A stretch of 5,283 nucleotides of DNA, taken from assembly GCA_964486825.1 (NCBI GenBank), contig CAZAQS010000322.1, forward strand, positions 1-5,283, in the 5' to 3' direction. This document shows, one piece after another, positions 1-5,283 of this stretch. Position 1 is the stretch's first letter, and every line of letters begins with the position of its first letter. The DNA comes from CAZAQS01 sp964486825. Lineage in GTDB: Bacteria > Chloroflexota > Anaerolineae > Anaerolineales > UBA4823. Below the pieces are notes generated by a model, which searched no databases, was not told where the DNA came from, and saw only the letters and a program-made list of their open reading frames with translations. The position numbers were made by a program, and so were the translations under genes.

Positions 1-1
1 A

Positions 2-559
2 AAGGTTTACGCTGGTCCGACTGTCTCCCAGGGTGAATTCCGGCGCATGTGTGATGAAGCCGCTCGCCAGGGAAGGGATGCAGAGCTAAAAAAGACCGAG
101 GAAGTTTACGGCAAGAAGGTCGAAGCGGTCCGGGCCAGGTTGGCGCGTGAAGAGCGAGAGCTTGCTGATGACCGCAATCGCTTATCGCACAGGAAGGTGG
201 AGGAGGCAGGGAGCCACGCCGAAACGATATTCGGCCTGTTAGGAGGGCGCAAGAAGAGCCTGAGCACTTCCCTCACCAAGCGGCGCATGACAGAACAAGC
301 CAAGGCGGCAGTAGAAGAATCGATTGCTGCCATCGAAGACTACAAGCGACAGATAGCTTCTCTGGAAAGGGAAAAGACTGAAGCGATGCGCACCGTACAG
401 GAACGGTGGACTGGGCTGGCCTCTCAAGTAGACGAGATCAAAATTACACCTTTCAAGAAGGATGTGCTCGTCGATTTATTTGGCATTGCCTGGATGCCTT
501 TCCATGTTGTGAAGACAAACGGTGGAGTGGAAGAACTTCCCGGTTACCAGAGTGAGTAG
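2..559 (+). CDS. C-terminal part of a HerA/DUF87-like ATP-binding protein (5' partial)
   Basis: The frame is open from base 2 with no stop before TAG at 557-559, giving 185 visible residues. The gene therefore starts upstream of the window, and the internal ATG at 47 is not its start. The visible part is highly charged and helical. Residues ~16-70 and ~95-145 are rich in Glu, Lys, Arg and Ala and look like two coiled-coil arms. A short turn with GLLGGRKKSLS (~78-88) and KRRMTEQAK (~93-101) lies between them. A compact hydrophobic end follows (DLFGIAWMPFHVV, ~158-170). I recognise this layout from the tail of HerA-like (DUF87) ATP-binding proteins of Chloroflexota and cyanobacteria, whose ATPase core would lie upstream. 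Those are hexameric P-loop motor ATPases, but the role of this subfamily is unclear. No Walker motif is visible here, so the family call rests on tail resemblance. The downstream gene follows after 37 bases, probably in the same operon. Confidence 0.7.
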   Translation, partial: KVYAGPTVSQGEFRRMCDEAARQGRDAELKKTEEVYGKKVEAVRARLAREERELADDRNRLSHRKVEEAGSHAETIFGLLGGRKKSLSTSLTKRRMTEQAKAAVEESIAAIEDYKRQIASLEREKTEAMRTVQERWTGLASQVDEIKITPFKKDVLVDLFGIAWMPFHVVKTNGGVEELPGYQSE

Positions 560-584
560 TATAAAAACTGCCAGGTTGGATGAT

Positions 585-589
585 AGGAG
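585..589 (+). promoter_or_regulatory. Ribosome binding site that sets the start at 597
   Basis: AGGAG lies seven bases before the ATG at 597. This is close to ideal spacing and supports 597 over the in-frame ATG at 522. The earlier ATG lies inside the preceding gene and would add 25 residues that do not resemble the family. Confidence 0.8.
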
Positions 590-596
590 TATCTAT

Positions 597-1124
597 ATGC
601 CCGATGAAGATCGAGACCAAAAAGGAGAGCTTCCAGGAGATGAAAACGATCTGGCGCGCCTCAACGCTTTAGGGGTGCTGACCCGGAGGGAAATTGAGGC
701 TCGAATTTTAGCGCCCTTGCTGGAAGCCTTGAGTGATGAATTTGGGCGGGAGCGAGTACTGGAGCTGACCAGAGACGTAATCATACAAATCGCGCGCCAG
801 CAAGGCAAGCAGATCTTAGAAAGCCGGGGAGGTAATAGCCTGGCTCATTTCGTTGCGGCTCTCGAAGACTGGAAGAAGGACGATGCGATGCAGATCGAAG
901 TCCTGGAGCAGAATGAGGACAGGTTCTCTTTCAACGTCCTCCGTTGCCGGTATGCTGAACTTTACAAAGCGCTTGGAATCCCAGAGCTCGGTAGAATCTT
1001 ATCTTGTAACCGAGATTTCTCGCTCATCGAGGGTTTTAATCCGGGAATCAAGCTATCCCGCTCACAAACGATAATGGAGGGGGCTCCCTATTGTGATTTC
1101 CGCTATGAGCTCGAACGACGATGA
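597..1124 (+). CDS. L-2-amino-thiazoline-4-carboxylic acid (ATC) hydrolase family protein
   Basis: A 175-residue soluble protein with no signal peptide or membrane segment. The first ~20 residues are acidic and probably disordered. Residues ~25-75 form an amphipathic helical region, and the conserved family region follows. It includes GNSLAHFVAALEDWKKDD (79-96), LRCRYAELY (115-123), ILSCNRDF (134-141), GFNPGIKLSRSQTIMEG (146-162) and CDFRY (166-170). Cys117, Cys137 and Cys166 and the acidic and Arg residues around them are candidates for the active site or a metal site. The C-terminal block is the hallmark of the ATC hydrolase family (Pfam ATC_hydrolase). The founding Pseudomonas enzyme opens the thiazoline ring of L-ATC to give S-carbamyl-L-cysteine. 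Most family members are uncharacterised, so the substrate here is only inferred from the family. The start at 597 is supported by AGGAG at 585-589. The TGA stop overlaps the ATG of the phosphatase gene (ATGA), which implies translational coupling. No S-carbamyl-cysteine hydrolase is visible nearby. Confidence 0.85.
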   Translation: MPDEDRDQKGELPGDENDLARLNALGVLTRREIEARILAPLLEALSDEFGRERVLELTRDVIIQIARQQGKQILESRGGNSLAHFVAALEDWKKDDAMQIEVLEQNEDRFSFNVLRCRYAELYKALGIPELGRILSCNRDFSLIEGFNPGIKLSRSQTIMEGAPYCDFRYELERR

Positions 1125-1609
1125 AAACCCTCCTGCTACTGCGGCACGCAAAATCAAGCTGGAAGGATGAAAAGCTAGCCGATCACGACCGGCCGCTTAA
1201 TAAACGTGGCAAGCGAGATGCCCCCCGGATGGGTAAGCTGATGCATGAAGAGAACCTGGTCCCTGATTTGATCCTTACTTCCTCAGCCATTCGAGCGGTA
1301 AGCACAGCAGAATTAGCCGCTGAAGCGTGCAGCTTTGATGGGGAGTTCCAGGTAAGCCGGGATCTTTATGCAGCCGGTCCGGAAGCCTTTATAGAAGAAC
1401 TCGTGGTGCTACCTGATGAGGCCAATGTGGTTCTAGTAGTTGGTCACAATCCGGGCATGGAAGAATTGCTAGAGACTCTAACGGAAGAGATTCAGGGCCT
1501 GCCCACGGCCGCCCTGGCGCAGGTCGAGCTGGATATCGATCAATGGGCAGACCTGGAAGAGGCGACGGGCAGGTTGGTAAATTTATGGTTGCCGCGTAAC
1601 CTGGAGTGA
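1121..1609 (+). CDS. sixA: SixA-like phosphohistidine phosphatase (histidine phosphatase superfamily)
   Basis: A 162-residue single-domain cytosolic protein, the usual length for SixA. All branch-1 histidine phosphatase landmarks are present in order. LRHAKSSW (7-14) carries Arg8 and the nucleophile His9. DHDRPLNKRG (21-30) is the SixA-type block. TSSAIRAVSTAE (53-64) supplies the second phosphate-binding Arg58. LYAAGPE (82-88) follows, then VGHNPGMEEL (107-116) with the second catalytic His109, and PTAAL (128-132). SixA removes phosphate from phosphohistidine in E. coli, acting on ArcB and on the nitrogen phosphotransferase system protein NPr. The substrate here cannot be read from sequence, and small-molecule phosphatase activity is possible. 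The ATG overlaps the stop of the upstream ATC-hydrolase-family gene. It has no strong ribosome binding site of its own (TGAG at 1106-1109 is too distant), so translation probably depends on coupling. A candidate terminator lies about 95 bases downstream. Confidence 0.92.
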   Translation: MKTLLLLRHAKSSWKDEKLADHDRPLNKRGKRDAPRMGKLMHEENLVPDLILTSSAIRAVSTAELAAEACSFDGEFQVSRDLYAAGPEAFIEELVVLPDEANVVLVVGHNPGMEELLETLTEEIQGLPTAALAQVELDIDQWADLEEATGRLVNLWLPRNLE

Positions 1610-1661
1610 GTGGGAATCGTCCATCCCCTGGCAGTCTCTCATCAGCAAAGTAATTTCTTCC

Positions 1662-1688
1662 TTCACTGCCTTATCCATATGGTAAAAT
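1662..1688 (+). promoter_or_regulatory. Weak candidate promoter upstream of the AI-2E pair
   Basis: TTCACT (1662-1667, four of six matches to the -35 consensus) and TAAAAT (1683-1688, five of six to the -10) are separated by 15 bases, shorter than the ideal 17. If used, it would make a leader of about 125 bases that includes the stem-loop and T-run at 1703-1750. It would then face a possible attenuator. A second weak pairing, TTGTTT (1741) with TGGTAT (1765), lies past the T-run. Neither is strong. Confidence 0.25.
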
Positions 1689-1702
1689 CTTTAAGATAAA
1701 CC

Positions 1703-1750
1703 AGGCCTTACTAAGGGCGGCTATTATTGTCATGTGAGGCTTGTTTTTTT
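1703..1750 (+). terminator. Candidate intrinsic terminator after the sixA-like gene
   Basis: AGGCCTTAC (1703-1711) can pair with GTGAGGCTT (1734-1742) over nine pairs, two of them G-T wobbles. A run of seven T follows at 1744-1750. The loop is long (22 bases), so the hairpin is only moderately stable, but its placement right before the T-run is what a rho-independent terminator needs. It would end the ATPase/ATC-hydrolase/sixA unit. A small alternative hairpin (CCTT 1706-1709 with AAGG 1713-1716) would compete with the 5' arm. Confidence 0.45.
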
Positions 1751-1820
1751 ATTCGTATGAGGTGTGGTATGGGGGAGACCAACATTATCAATAGATTATG
1801 AATGTGTCATTTCCAACAGG

Positions 1821-3152
1821 ATGAATCACGATTCGCCCAATTTATTACCTAATTGGAGACCCTCCAGGGTAGCCCTGGCGACAGTTTTTGTCATTTTGGT
1901 GGGAGTTGCCTTCTGGCTGGTATTCAGATTCAGGCTGGTGCTGTTCGCTCTCTTTGTCGCCCTGGTGATCAGTACTGCCATTACCCCAGGAGTAACCTGG
2001 CTAAACCGGCGAGGTGTTCCGCGCGCCATTGGAGTGATCCTGATCTACCTGCTGATCCTGGTGATATTCATTGGTTTTATCTTGTTGATCGCGCCACTGA
2101 TCCTCGACCAGGTGGCCGGCATCTCAGAAGAGCTGCCGGTGTATTACCAGCAATTTCGAAATTGGCTTTTGGAGTCGCCGAGTTTCCTCGTGCGCATAAT
2201 CGGCTTCAGGCTGCCTGAAAATCTGGTTCTGACACCCTTTTCTCAGCAGGCGCCCCTGGTCGATCCGGAGACCCCAGGGGGGCAAACTATCAGGGAGGAC
2301 GAGGCCATCCGGCGGCAGATTTCCCAGGCGATCGGGTATGCAGGTACGATCACGAGAGGCCTTTTCATCGGATTGGCGGTGATTCTGTTGGCTTTTTACT
2401 GGACCCTGGACGGGCAGCGTGCGGTTCGTTACCTGCTTTTGTTGGTCCCTCAAAGTCAGCGAGAAGATTTTCGAAAGATTTATGAGGAAATCGAAAATAA
2501 AGTCGGCAGCTATATTCGAGGTGTCTTCCTGGTCTCTCTTATCGTGGGCTCTATGGCCATGGGGGCTTATATGCTTATCGGGCTGCCTTATGCTTTATCC
2601 CTGGGGATTGTGGCAGGGGTCTTTGAAGCGATACCGATCATCGGCCCAGCCTTGGGCGCTTTACCAGCGATCACCATTGCACTTGGCACCGGGGATAACA
2701 CACTCGTAATCGGTGTGATCGTTGCCACGATGCTCATACAATTTGTGGAGAATTATGTGCTTGCTCCGCGTATCCTGGGGCACTCGGTTGGCGTTAACCC
2801 GATCGTCACGTTGCTGGCTTTGGTAACATTTACTTCCTTGCTGGGCTTTGCAGGTGCACTTCTGGCCATTCCCCTGGCTGCCGTTTTCCAGATCATTTTG
2901 GACCGGATTCTGTTGAACCCGGAAGCTTTGGAAGAAGATATTCCTCAGGGCAGAGACCAATTGAGCGTCATACGGGTTGAGCTACAGGAACTTTCATCAG
3001 ACGTACGCAAGAAGATCAGGGAAAAAGATGATGAGACAGTGGAAAATGAAGACCAGGTGGAGGATTTCCTCGAAAAAATAGCAGCCGATCTGGATCAGGT
3101 TCTTGTGGATGCATCCCGCAGGGGGAACTCGCACCCGGGAGGTAACTTGTGA
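1821..3152 (+). CDS. AI-2E family (PerM/TqsA-like) membrane transporter, first of a pair
   Basis: With ATG 1821 this is a 443-residue polytopic inner-membrane protein. A GTG at 1764 would add 19 polar residues. Neither start has a well-spaced ribosome binding site. 1821 is chosen because the first membrane helix then begins near residue 16, as usual. Hydrophobic segments lie at about 16-34, 38-56, 68-95, 177-195, 235-253, 254-285, 293-311 and 337-361. A Pro/Gln-rich soluble region (~96-176) sits between the third and fourth. Family landmarks are YWTLDG (193-198), VGSYIRG (228-234), GLPYALSLGIVAGVFEAIPIIGP (254-276) and ENYVLAPRILGHSVGVNP (310-327). Together they identify the AI-2E/PerM family (Pfam PF01594). 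Characterised members include TqsA, linked to autoinducer-2 export, and Na+/H+ antiporter-like proteins, so the substrate is unknown. An ~80-residue charged tail (362-443) with helical, coiled-coil-like stretches extends past the core. The stop overlaps the GTG start of the next gene. Confidence 0.9.
   Translation: MNHDSPNLLPNWRPSRVALATVFVILVGVAFWLVFRFRLVLFALFVALVISTAITPGVTWLNRRGVPRAIGVILIYLLILVIFIGFILLIAPLILDQVAGISEELPVYYQQFRNWLLESPSFLVRIIGFRLPENLVLTPFSQQAPLVDPETPGGQTIREDEAIRRQISQAIGYAGTITRGLFIGLAVILLAFYWTLDGQRAVRYLLLLVPQSQREDFRKIYEEIENKVGSYIRGVFLVSLIVGSMAMGAYMLIGLPYALSLGIVAGVFEAIPIIGPALGALPAITIALGTGDNTLVIGVIVATMLIQFVENYVLAPRILGHSVGVNPIVTLLALVTFTSLLGFAGALLAIPLAAVFQIILDRILLNPEALEEDIPQGRDQLSVIRVELQELSSDVRKKIREKDDETVENEDQVEDFLEKIAADLDQVLVDASRRGNSHPGGNL
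3137..3142 (+). promoter_or_regulatory. Ribosome binding site that decides the GTG start at 3149
   Basis: GGGAGG sits six bases before GTG 3149, inside the last codons of the upstream gene. It supports the GTG as the true start and, with the GTGA overlap, means that the second transporter can be translated efficiently straight after the first. Confidence 0.8.
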
Positions 3153-4333
3153 AGCAGATAGCCTCCTACGCTGCAATCGTCCTGCTTACATTGGCCGGCT
3201 TGCTGCTGTTATGGGAGTTCCGCGAGGCGGCCGTGTTGTTTTTCCTCTCACTTGCCCTGGCAGCGGTCTTTCGGCCCCTTATCCAGCGCTTAAAAAAAAG
3301 AGGCTTTCCCCAGGTTGCAGCCGTTTTGCTGCCCTACTTGATCGCGATCATAGCCCTGGGGAGCTTGATTTCCCTGGCATGGGGGCCGTTTTTAGAGGAG
3401 CTACAGCGGGCCTCGGATAACCTGGCGGTTTCTTATGCTCGGATTATGAACCAGTGGTCGCGCGGAAGTCCTTTCCAACAAGCCATCGCAGAACAACTCC
3501 CATTACTGGAGGATTTATCTTTTGCCATTGCAGGAGAGCAAGGCGAGGCTCTCTTGCAGGGGGTATTGGGTTTTGCCTCCAACGTATTTGCAGTTGTCTC
3601 TGGCATCGCTATCGTTCTCGCATTGAGTATGTACTGGAGCGCCGACCGGGTCTACTTTGAGAGGTTCTGGCTCTCCATTTTACCTGTCCGGAGCAGGACC
3701 CGGGCGCGGGAAGCCTGGCGGGATATCGAGACCGGGGTTGGGGAGTACTTGCGCAGTGAGATCACCCAATTTTTGATGGCAGTACTCCTGTTAAGCTTCC
3801 TCTACCGCCTGATCGGCATCCAATACCCAACGCTGCTGGCCTTACTGGGCGGCTTAGCCTGGTTGATCCCCTGGGCAGGAGCAATCCTGGCCATGGCTCC
3901 GCCTTTCCTGATCGGTCTAGGGACAAATCTAGGGGTTGCGGTAGCAGGGGCTCTGGTGACGTTGCTGGTCTTGCTTTTCCTGGAGCTGGTGGTAGAAAGA
4001 CGTATGGTAAATAAGCGTAGCAACAATTCATTGTTGGTGGTATTAATGTTGATCGCCATGGTGGATGCTTTCGGCCTGGTAGGGGTATTTATTGCGCCTC
4101 CCTTATCGGCTGCCATTCAAAGCGCTGGCAAGCGCTTATGGATCAAGTCCGGTGAGGATACCCGGGCAGAGCCGGAGATAGAGATCGCGAAGTTACGTGC
4201 CCGGTTAATTGAGGCCCAAGAGATGACGGCGAGATTGGAAAAACCCGCTCCCCATCTCTCTAATATGATCGAGCGGATTGACAGGCTGATCGAGCAGAGC
4301 GAGCAGATATTGCAAGACGAATCCGTATCGTAA
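3149..4333 (+). CDS. Divergent AI-2E family membrane protein, second of a pair
   Basis: A 394-residue polytopic membrane protein starting at GTG 3149 (GGGAGG at 3137-3142). Hydrophobic segments lie at about 5-22, 27-43, 55-78, 138-160, 203-222, 227-256, 260-283 and 295-322, the same plan as the upstream protein. Matching blocks include YWSADR (162-167), an IET.VGEYLR stretch (193-202) against the partner's IENKVGSYIRG, IGIQYPTLLALLGGLAWLIP (222-241), and the final hydrophobic FGLVGVFIAPPLSA (308-321). This places it in the AI-2E/PerM family. It is clearly diverged. Where the partner has ENYVLAPRILGHSVGVNP, this protein has ELVVERRMVNKRSNNS (279-294), without the Pro/Gly signature. The soluble region between the third and fourth helices is shorter. 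The last ~55 residues (340-394) are charged and helical, with heptad-like spacing that suggests a coiled coil. It overlaps the upstream gene by GTGA and is certainly co-transcribed with it. Partnership of the two proteins in one complex is an inference. Confidence 0.85.
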   Translation: MKQIASYAAIVLLTLAGLLLLWEFREAAVLFFLSLALAAVFRPLIQRLKKRGFPQVAAVLLPYLIAIIALGSLISLAWGPFLEELQRASDNLAVSYARIMNQWSRGSPFQQAIAEQLPLLEDLSFAIAGEQGEALLQGVLGFASNVFAVVSGIAIVLALSMYWSADRVYFERFWLSILPVRSRTRAREAWRDIETGVGEYLRSEITQFLMAVLLLSFLYRLIGIQYPTLLALLGGLAWLIPWAGAILAMAPPFLIGLGTNLGVAVAGALVTLLVLLFLELVVERRMVNKRSNNSLLVVLMLIAMVDAFGLVGVFIAPPLSAAIQSAGKRLWIKSGEDTRAEPEIEIAKLRARLIEAQEMTARLEKPAPHLSNMIERIDRLIEQSEQILQDESVS

Positions 4334-4403
4334 TTTCAATTCCAAGTTAATCCTCTCAGAAGTGATGCTTCCCCCTTGAAGAAGATATCTATATAATTGA
4401 AAT
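4333..4403 (+). repeat. Nine-base inverted repeat flanking the gap before comEC
   Basis: ATTTCAATT (4333-4341) and AATTGAAAT (4395-4403) are perfect reverse complements with 53 bases between them. The left arm starts on the last base of the upstream stop codon. The right arm overlaps the last three bases of the TATAAT box. The arms are A/T-rich, so chance is quite possible. A regulator half-site pair or a long weak stem are the alternatives. Confidence 0.4.
4369..4397 (+). promoter_or_regulatory. Candidate promoter for comEC
   Basis: A perfect TATAAT lies at 4392-4397. At 17 bases spacing the -35 position reads TTCCCC (4369-4374), only three of six matches. A better TTGAAG (4376-4381) is too close, at 10 bases. 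Transcription would start near 4404, about 36 bases before the comEC ATG. The perfect -10 box in a short intergenic gap makes this the best promoter candidate in the window. Confidence 0.45.
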
Positions 4404-4439
4404 AGCACGCTAGATGTGGATCTTTCTTGGACGATCCCC

Positions 4440-5283
4440 ATGCCACTCTTCTGGCTTTCCTTAGCATTCATATCCGGAATCCTGGCAGGCCCAATATTGC
4501 TCCTGCCAGTCAAGCTGTGGGTCTCACTGGCTGGCGTATGCGCGGTTTTTTCCCTGTTAGCCAGGCGTCTCTCCCGCCACCTGCCAGCTTTTCATTTCCC
4601 AGGGCTTCCGGATGAGCTCGCCCTGCGACTACCTGGGTGGGTGCTCCTGTGCGTATGCTTTCTTGGAGCAGCCCGCTGGCAGAGCGTACAACCTGACATG
4701 ACCTCCGGCTTCATTGCTTATTACAATGGTAAGGGTGGATGGGTGGTTGTTGAAGGCGTTATCATCCGGCCTCCCGATGAGCGGGACACCTATACCAATC
4801 TCCTGGTCGAGGTAAGCCAAATCCAGCTCAATGAGTCGTACCCCTCTATCCCGGTAGAAGGAAGGCTTCATGTCCAGGTCCCACAGGGAGAGAAATGGCG
4901 TTTTGGAGATAAGCTGCGCCTGGAGGGCGAGCTTAACATGCCTGCAGACGGAGAAAATTTTTCTACTCAGGCATACCTTGCCCGCCAGGGCGTTTACAGC
5001 TTTATGGGGAGGGCTAGCGCTAGCTTGCTTCTGCGCGACCAGGGGAATCCCGTTCTGGCAGCCATTTACCAGCTAAAGGATCGGGCTCTGAATATCATTT
5101 ACCGCATCTATCCGGATCCAGAGGCTTCACTGCTGGCCGGGATCTTATTAGGTGTTGAAAAGGGAATTCCCGCGCCCGTGAGAAAGGCTTTCGATCAAAC
5201 CGGCACTTCTCATATCATTGCTATATCTGGATTCAATATGACGATCATCGCCGGTCTGTTTGCGGGTTCTTTTGGCCGCATCC
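4440..5283 (+). CDS. comEC: ComEC/Rec2 family DNA uptake channel protein, N-terminal part (3' partial)
   Basis: The frame is open from ATG 4440 to the window edge, giving 281 residues and no stop. Other members are roughly 500-800 residues, so half or more of the protein lies beyond. The N-terminus is hydrophobic (helices at ~3-22, ~26-41 and ~65-77) and leads into a beta-rich soluble region (~98-195). This is the DUF4131/OB-like N-terminal part of ComEC, ending with the typical QAYLARQGVYSFM (177-189). The Competence domain then begins with LLAGILLGVEKGIP (231-244) and the family hallmark FDQTGTSHIIAISGFNMTII (251-270). ComEC forms the inner-membrane channel through which single-stranded DNA enters during natural transformation. 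Many lineages not known to be competent also carry it. The N-terminal sequence MPLFWLSLAF fits ATG 4440. GTG 4416 is an in-frame alternative without a better ribosome binding site. Only a weak TGGA (4428-4431) precedes the ATG. Whether the C-terminal metallo-beta-lactamase-like domain is present cannot be seen. Confidence 0.93.
   Translation, partial: MPLFWLSLAFISGILAGPILLLPVKLWVSLAGVCAVFSLLARRLSRHLPAFHFPGLPDELALRLPGWVLLCVCFLGAARWQSVQPDMTSGFIAYYNGKGGWVVVEGVIIRPPDERDTYTNLLVEVSQIQLNESYPSIPVEGRLHVQVPQGEKWRFGDKLRLEGELNMPADGENFSTQAYLARQGVYSFMGRASASLLLRDQGNPVLAAIYQLKDRALNIIYRIYPDPEASLLAGILLGVEKGIPAPVRKAFDQTGTSHIIAISGFNMTIIAGLFAGSFGRI

Noticed and set aside
522..596. Upstream ATG extension of the ATC-hydrolase-family gene
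   Set aside because: It would overlap the preceding gene by 38 bases and has no good ribosome binding site. ATG 597 has AGGAG at ideal spacing.
1853..2218. Open frame of 121 codons on the + strand in another frame
   Set aside because: It lies wholly inside the first AI-2E gene, whose protein has clear family motifs. The overlapping translation has no recognisable domain or ribosome binding site.
2253..2280. Seven-pair perfect stem CCCCTGG/CCAGGGG inside the first AI-2E gene
   Set aside because: It lies in the variable soluble linker, has a 14-base loop and no T-run, and is explained by Pro/Gly codons.
2124..2453. Open frame of 109 codons on the minus strand
   Set aside because: It is antisense to the first AI-2E gene and its translation is low-complexity and basic, as expected from a shadow frame.
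3103..3420. Open frame of 105 codons across the junction of the two AI-2E genes
   Set aside because: It overlaps both real genes out of frame and resembles no family. The GTGA junction already explains the region.
4205..4513. Minus-strand open frame covering the end of the second AI-2E gene, the gap and the start of comEC
   Set aside because: Both ends overlap well-supported genes on the other strand. No ribosome binding site or domain was seen.
5013..5024. Perfect palindrome GCTAGCGCTAGC
   Set aside because: It encodes Ala-Ser-Ala-Ser in frame within comEC. It is a repeated codon pair, with no sign of a functional site.
1..5283. CRISPR arrays, tRNA or rRNA genes, insertion sequences, phage or defence islands
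   Set aside because: No regularly spaced repeats, cloverleaf sequences, transposase motifs or terminal repeats were seen. Gene order and composition look uniform.

Overview
This window is densely packed and every gene I can support lies on the + strand. It reads as ordinary bacterial chromosome. The mid-range G+C, the gene repertoire and the sequence style suggest an environmental member of the Chloroflexota, Anaerolineae-like. The repertoire behind this is a HerA-like ATPase with a charged coiled-coil tail, an ATC-hydrolase-family protein, a SixA-type phosphatase, two AI-2E-family membrane proteins and ComEC. The taxonomic guess comes from recalled family resemblance only and is moderate at best.

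Layout. (1) Positions 2-559 hold the C-terminal part of a large ATPase that begins before the window. (2) Positions 597-1124 encode an L-2-amino-thiazoline-4-carboxylic acid (ATC) hydrolase-family protein with a clear ribosome binding site. It overlaps the next gene by ATGA. (3) Positions 1121-1609 encode a SixA-like histidine phosphatase with a complete active site. These three look like one transcription unit. (4) Positions 1610-1820 are non-coding and contain a candidate stem-loop plus T-run terminator, a weak candidate promoter and a tiny open frame with a good ribosome binding site. (5) Positions 1821-3152 and 3149-4333 encode two consecutive, diverged AI-2E/PerM-family membrane proteins, coupled by a GTGA overlap. 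(6) Positions 4334-4439 are a short gap with a perfect TATAAT box. (7) From 4440 to the right edge runs the N-terminal part of ComEC, the inner-membrane DNA uptake channel. It has no stop within the window.

How the genes fit together. There are probably three transcription units: ATPase/ATC-hydrolase/SixA, the AI-2E pair, and comEC. Nothing in the sequence ties them into one pathway, and I see no mobile element, CRISPR array, tRNA or rRNA. I do not see a convincing undescribed system. The points most worth a second look are the coupled pair of unequal AI-2E proteins, the second of which lacks the family's usual C-terminal signature, the structured leader in front of them, and the unexplained pairing of an ATC-hydrolase-family protein with a SixA phosphatase.
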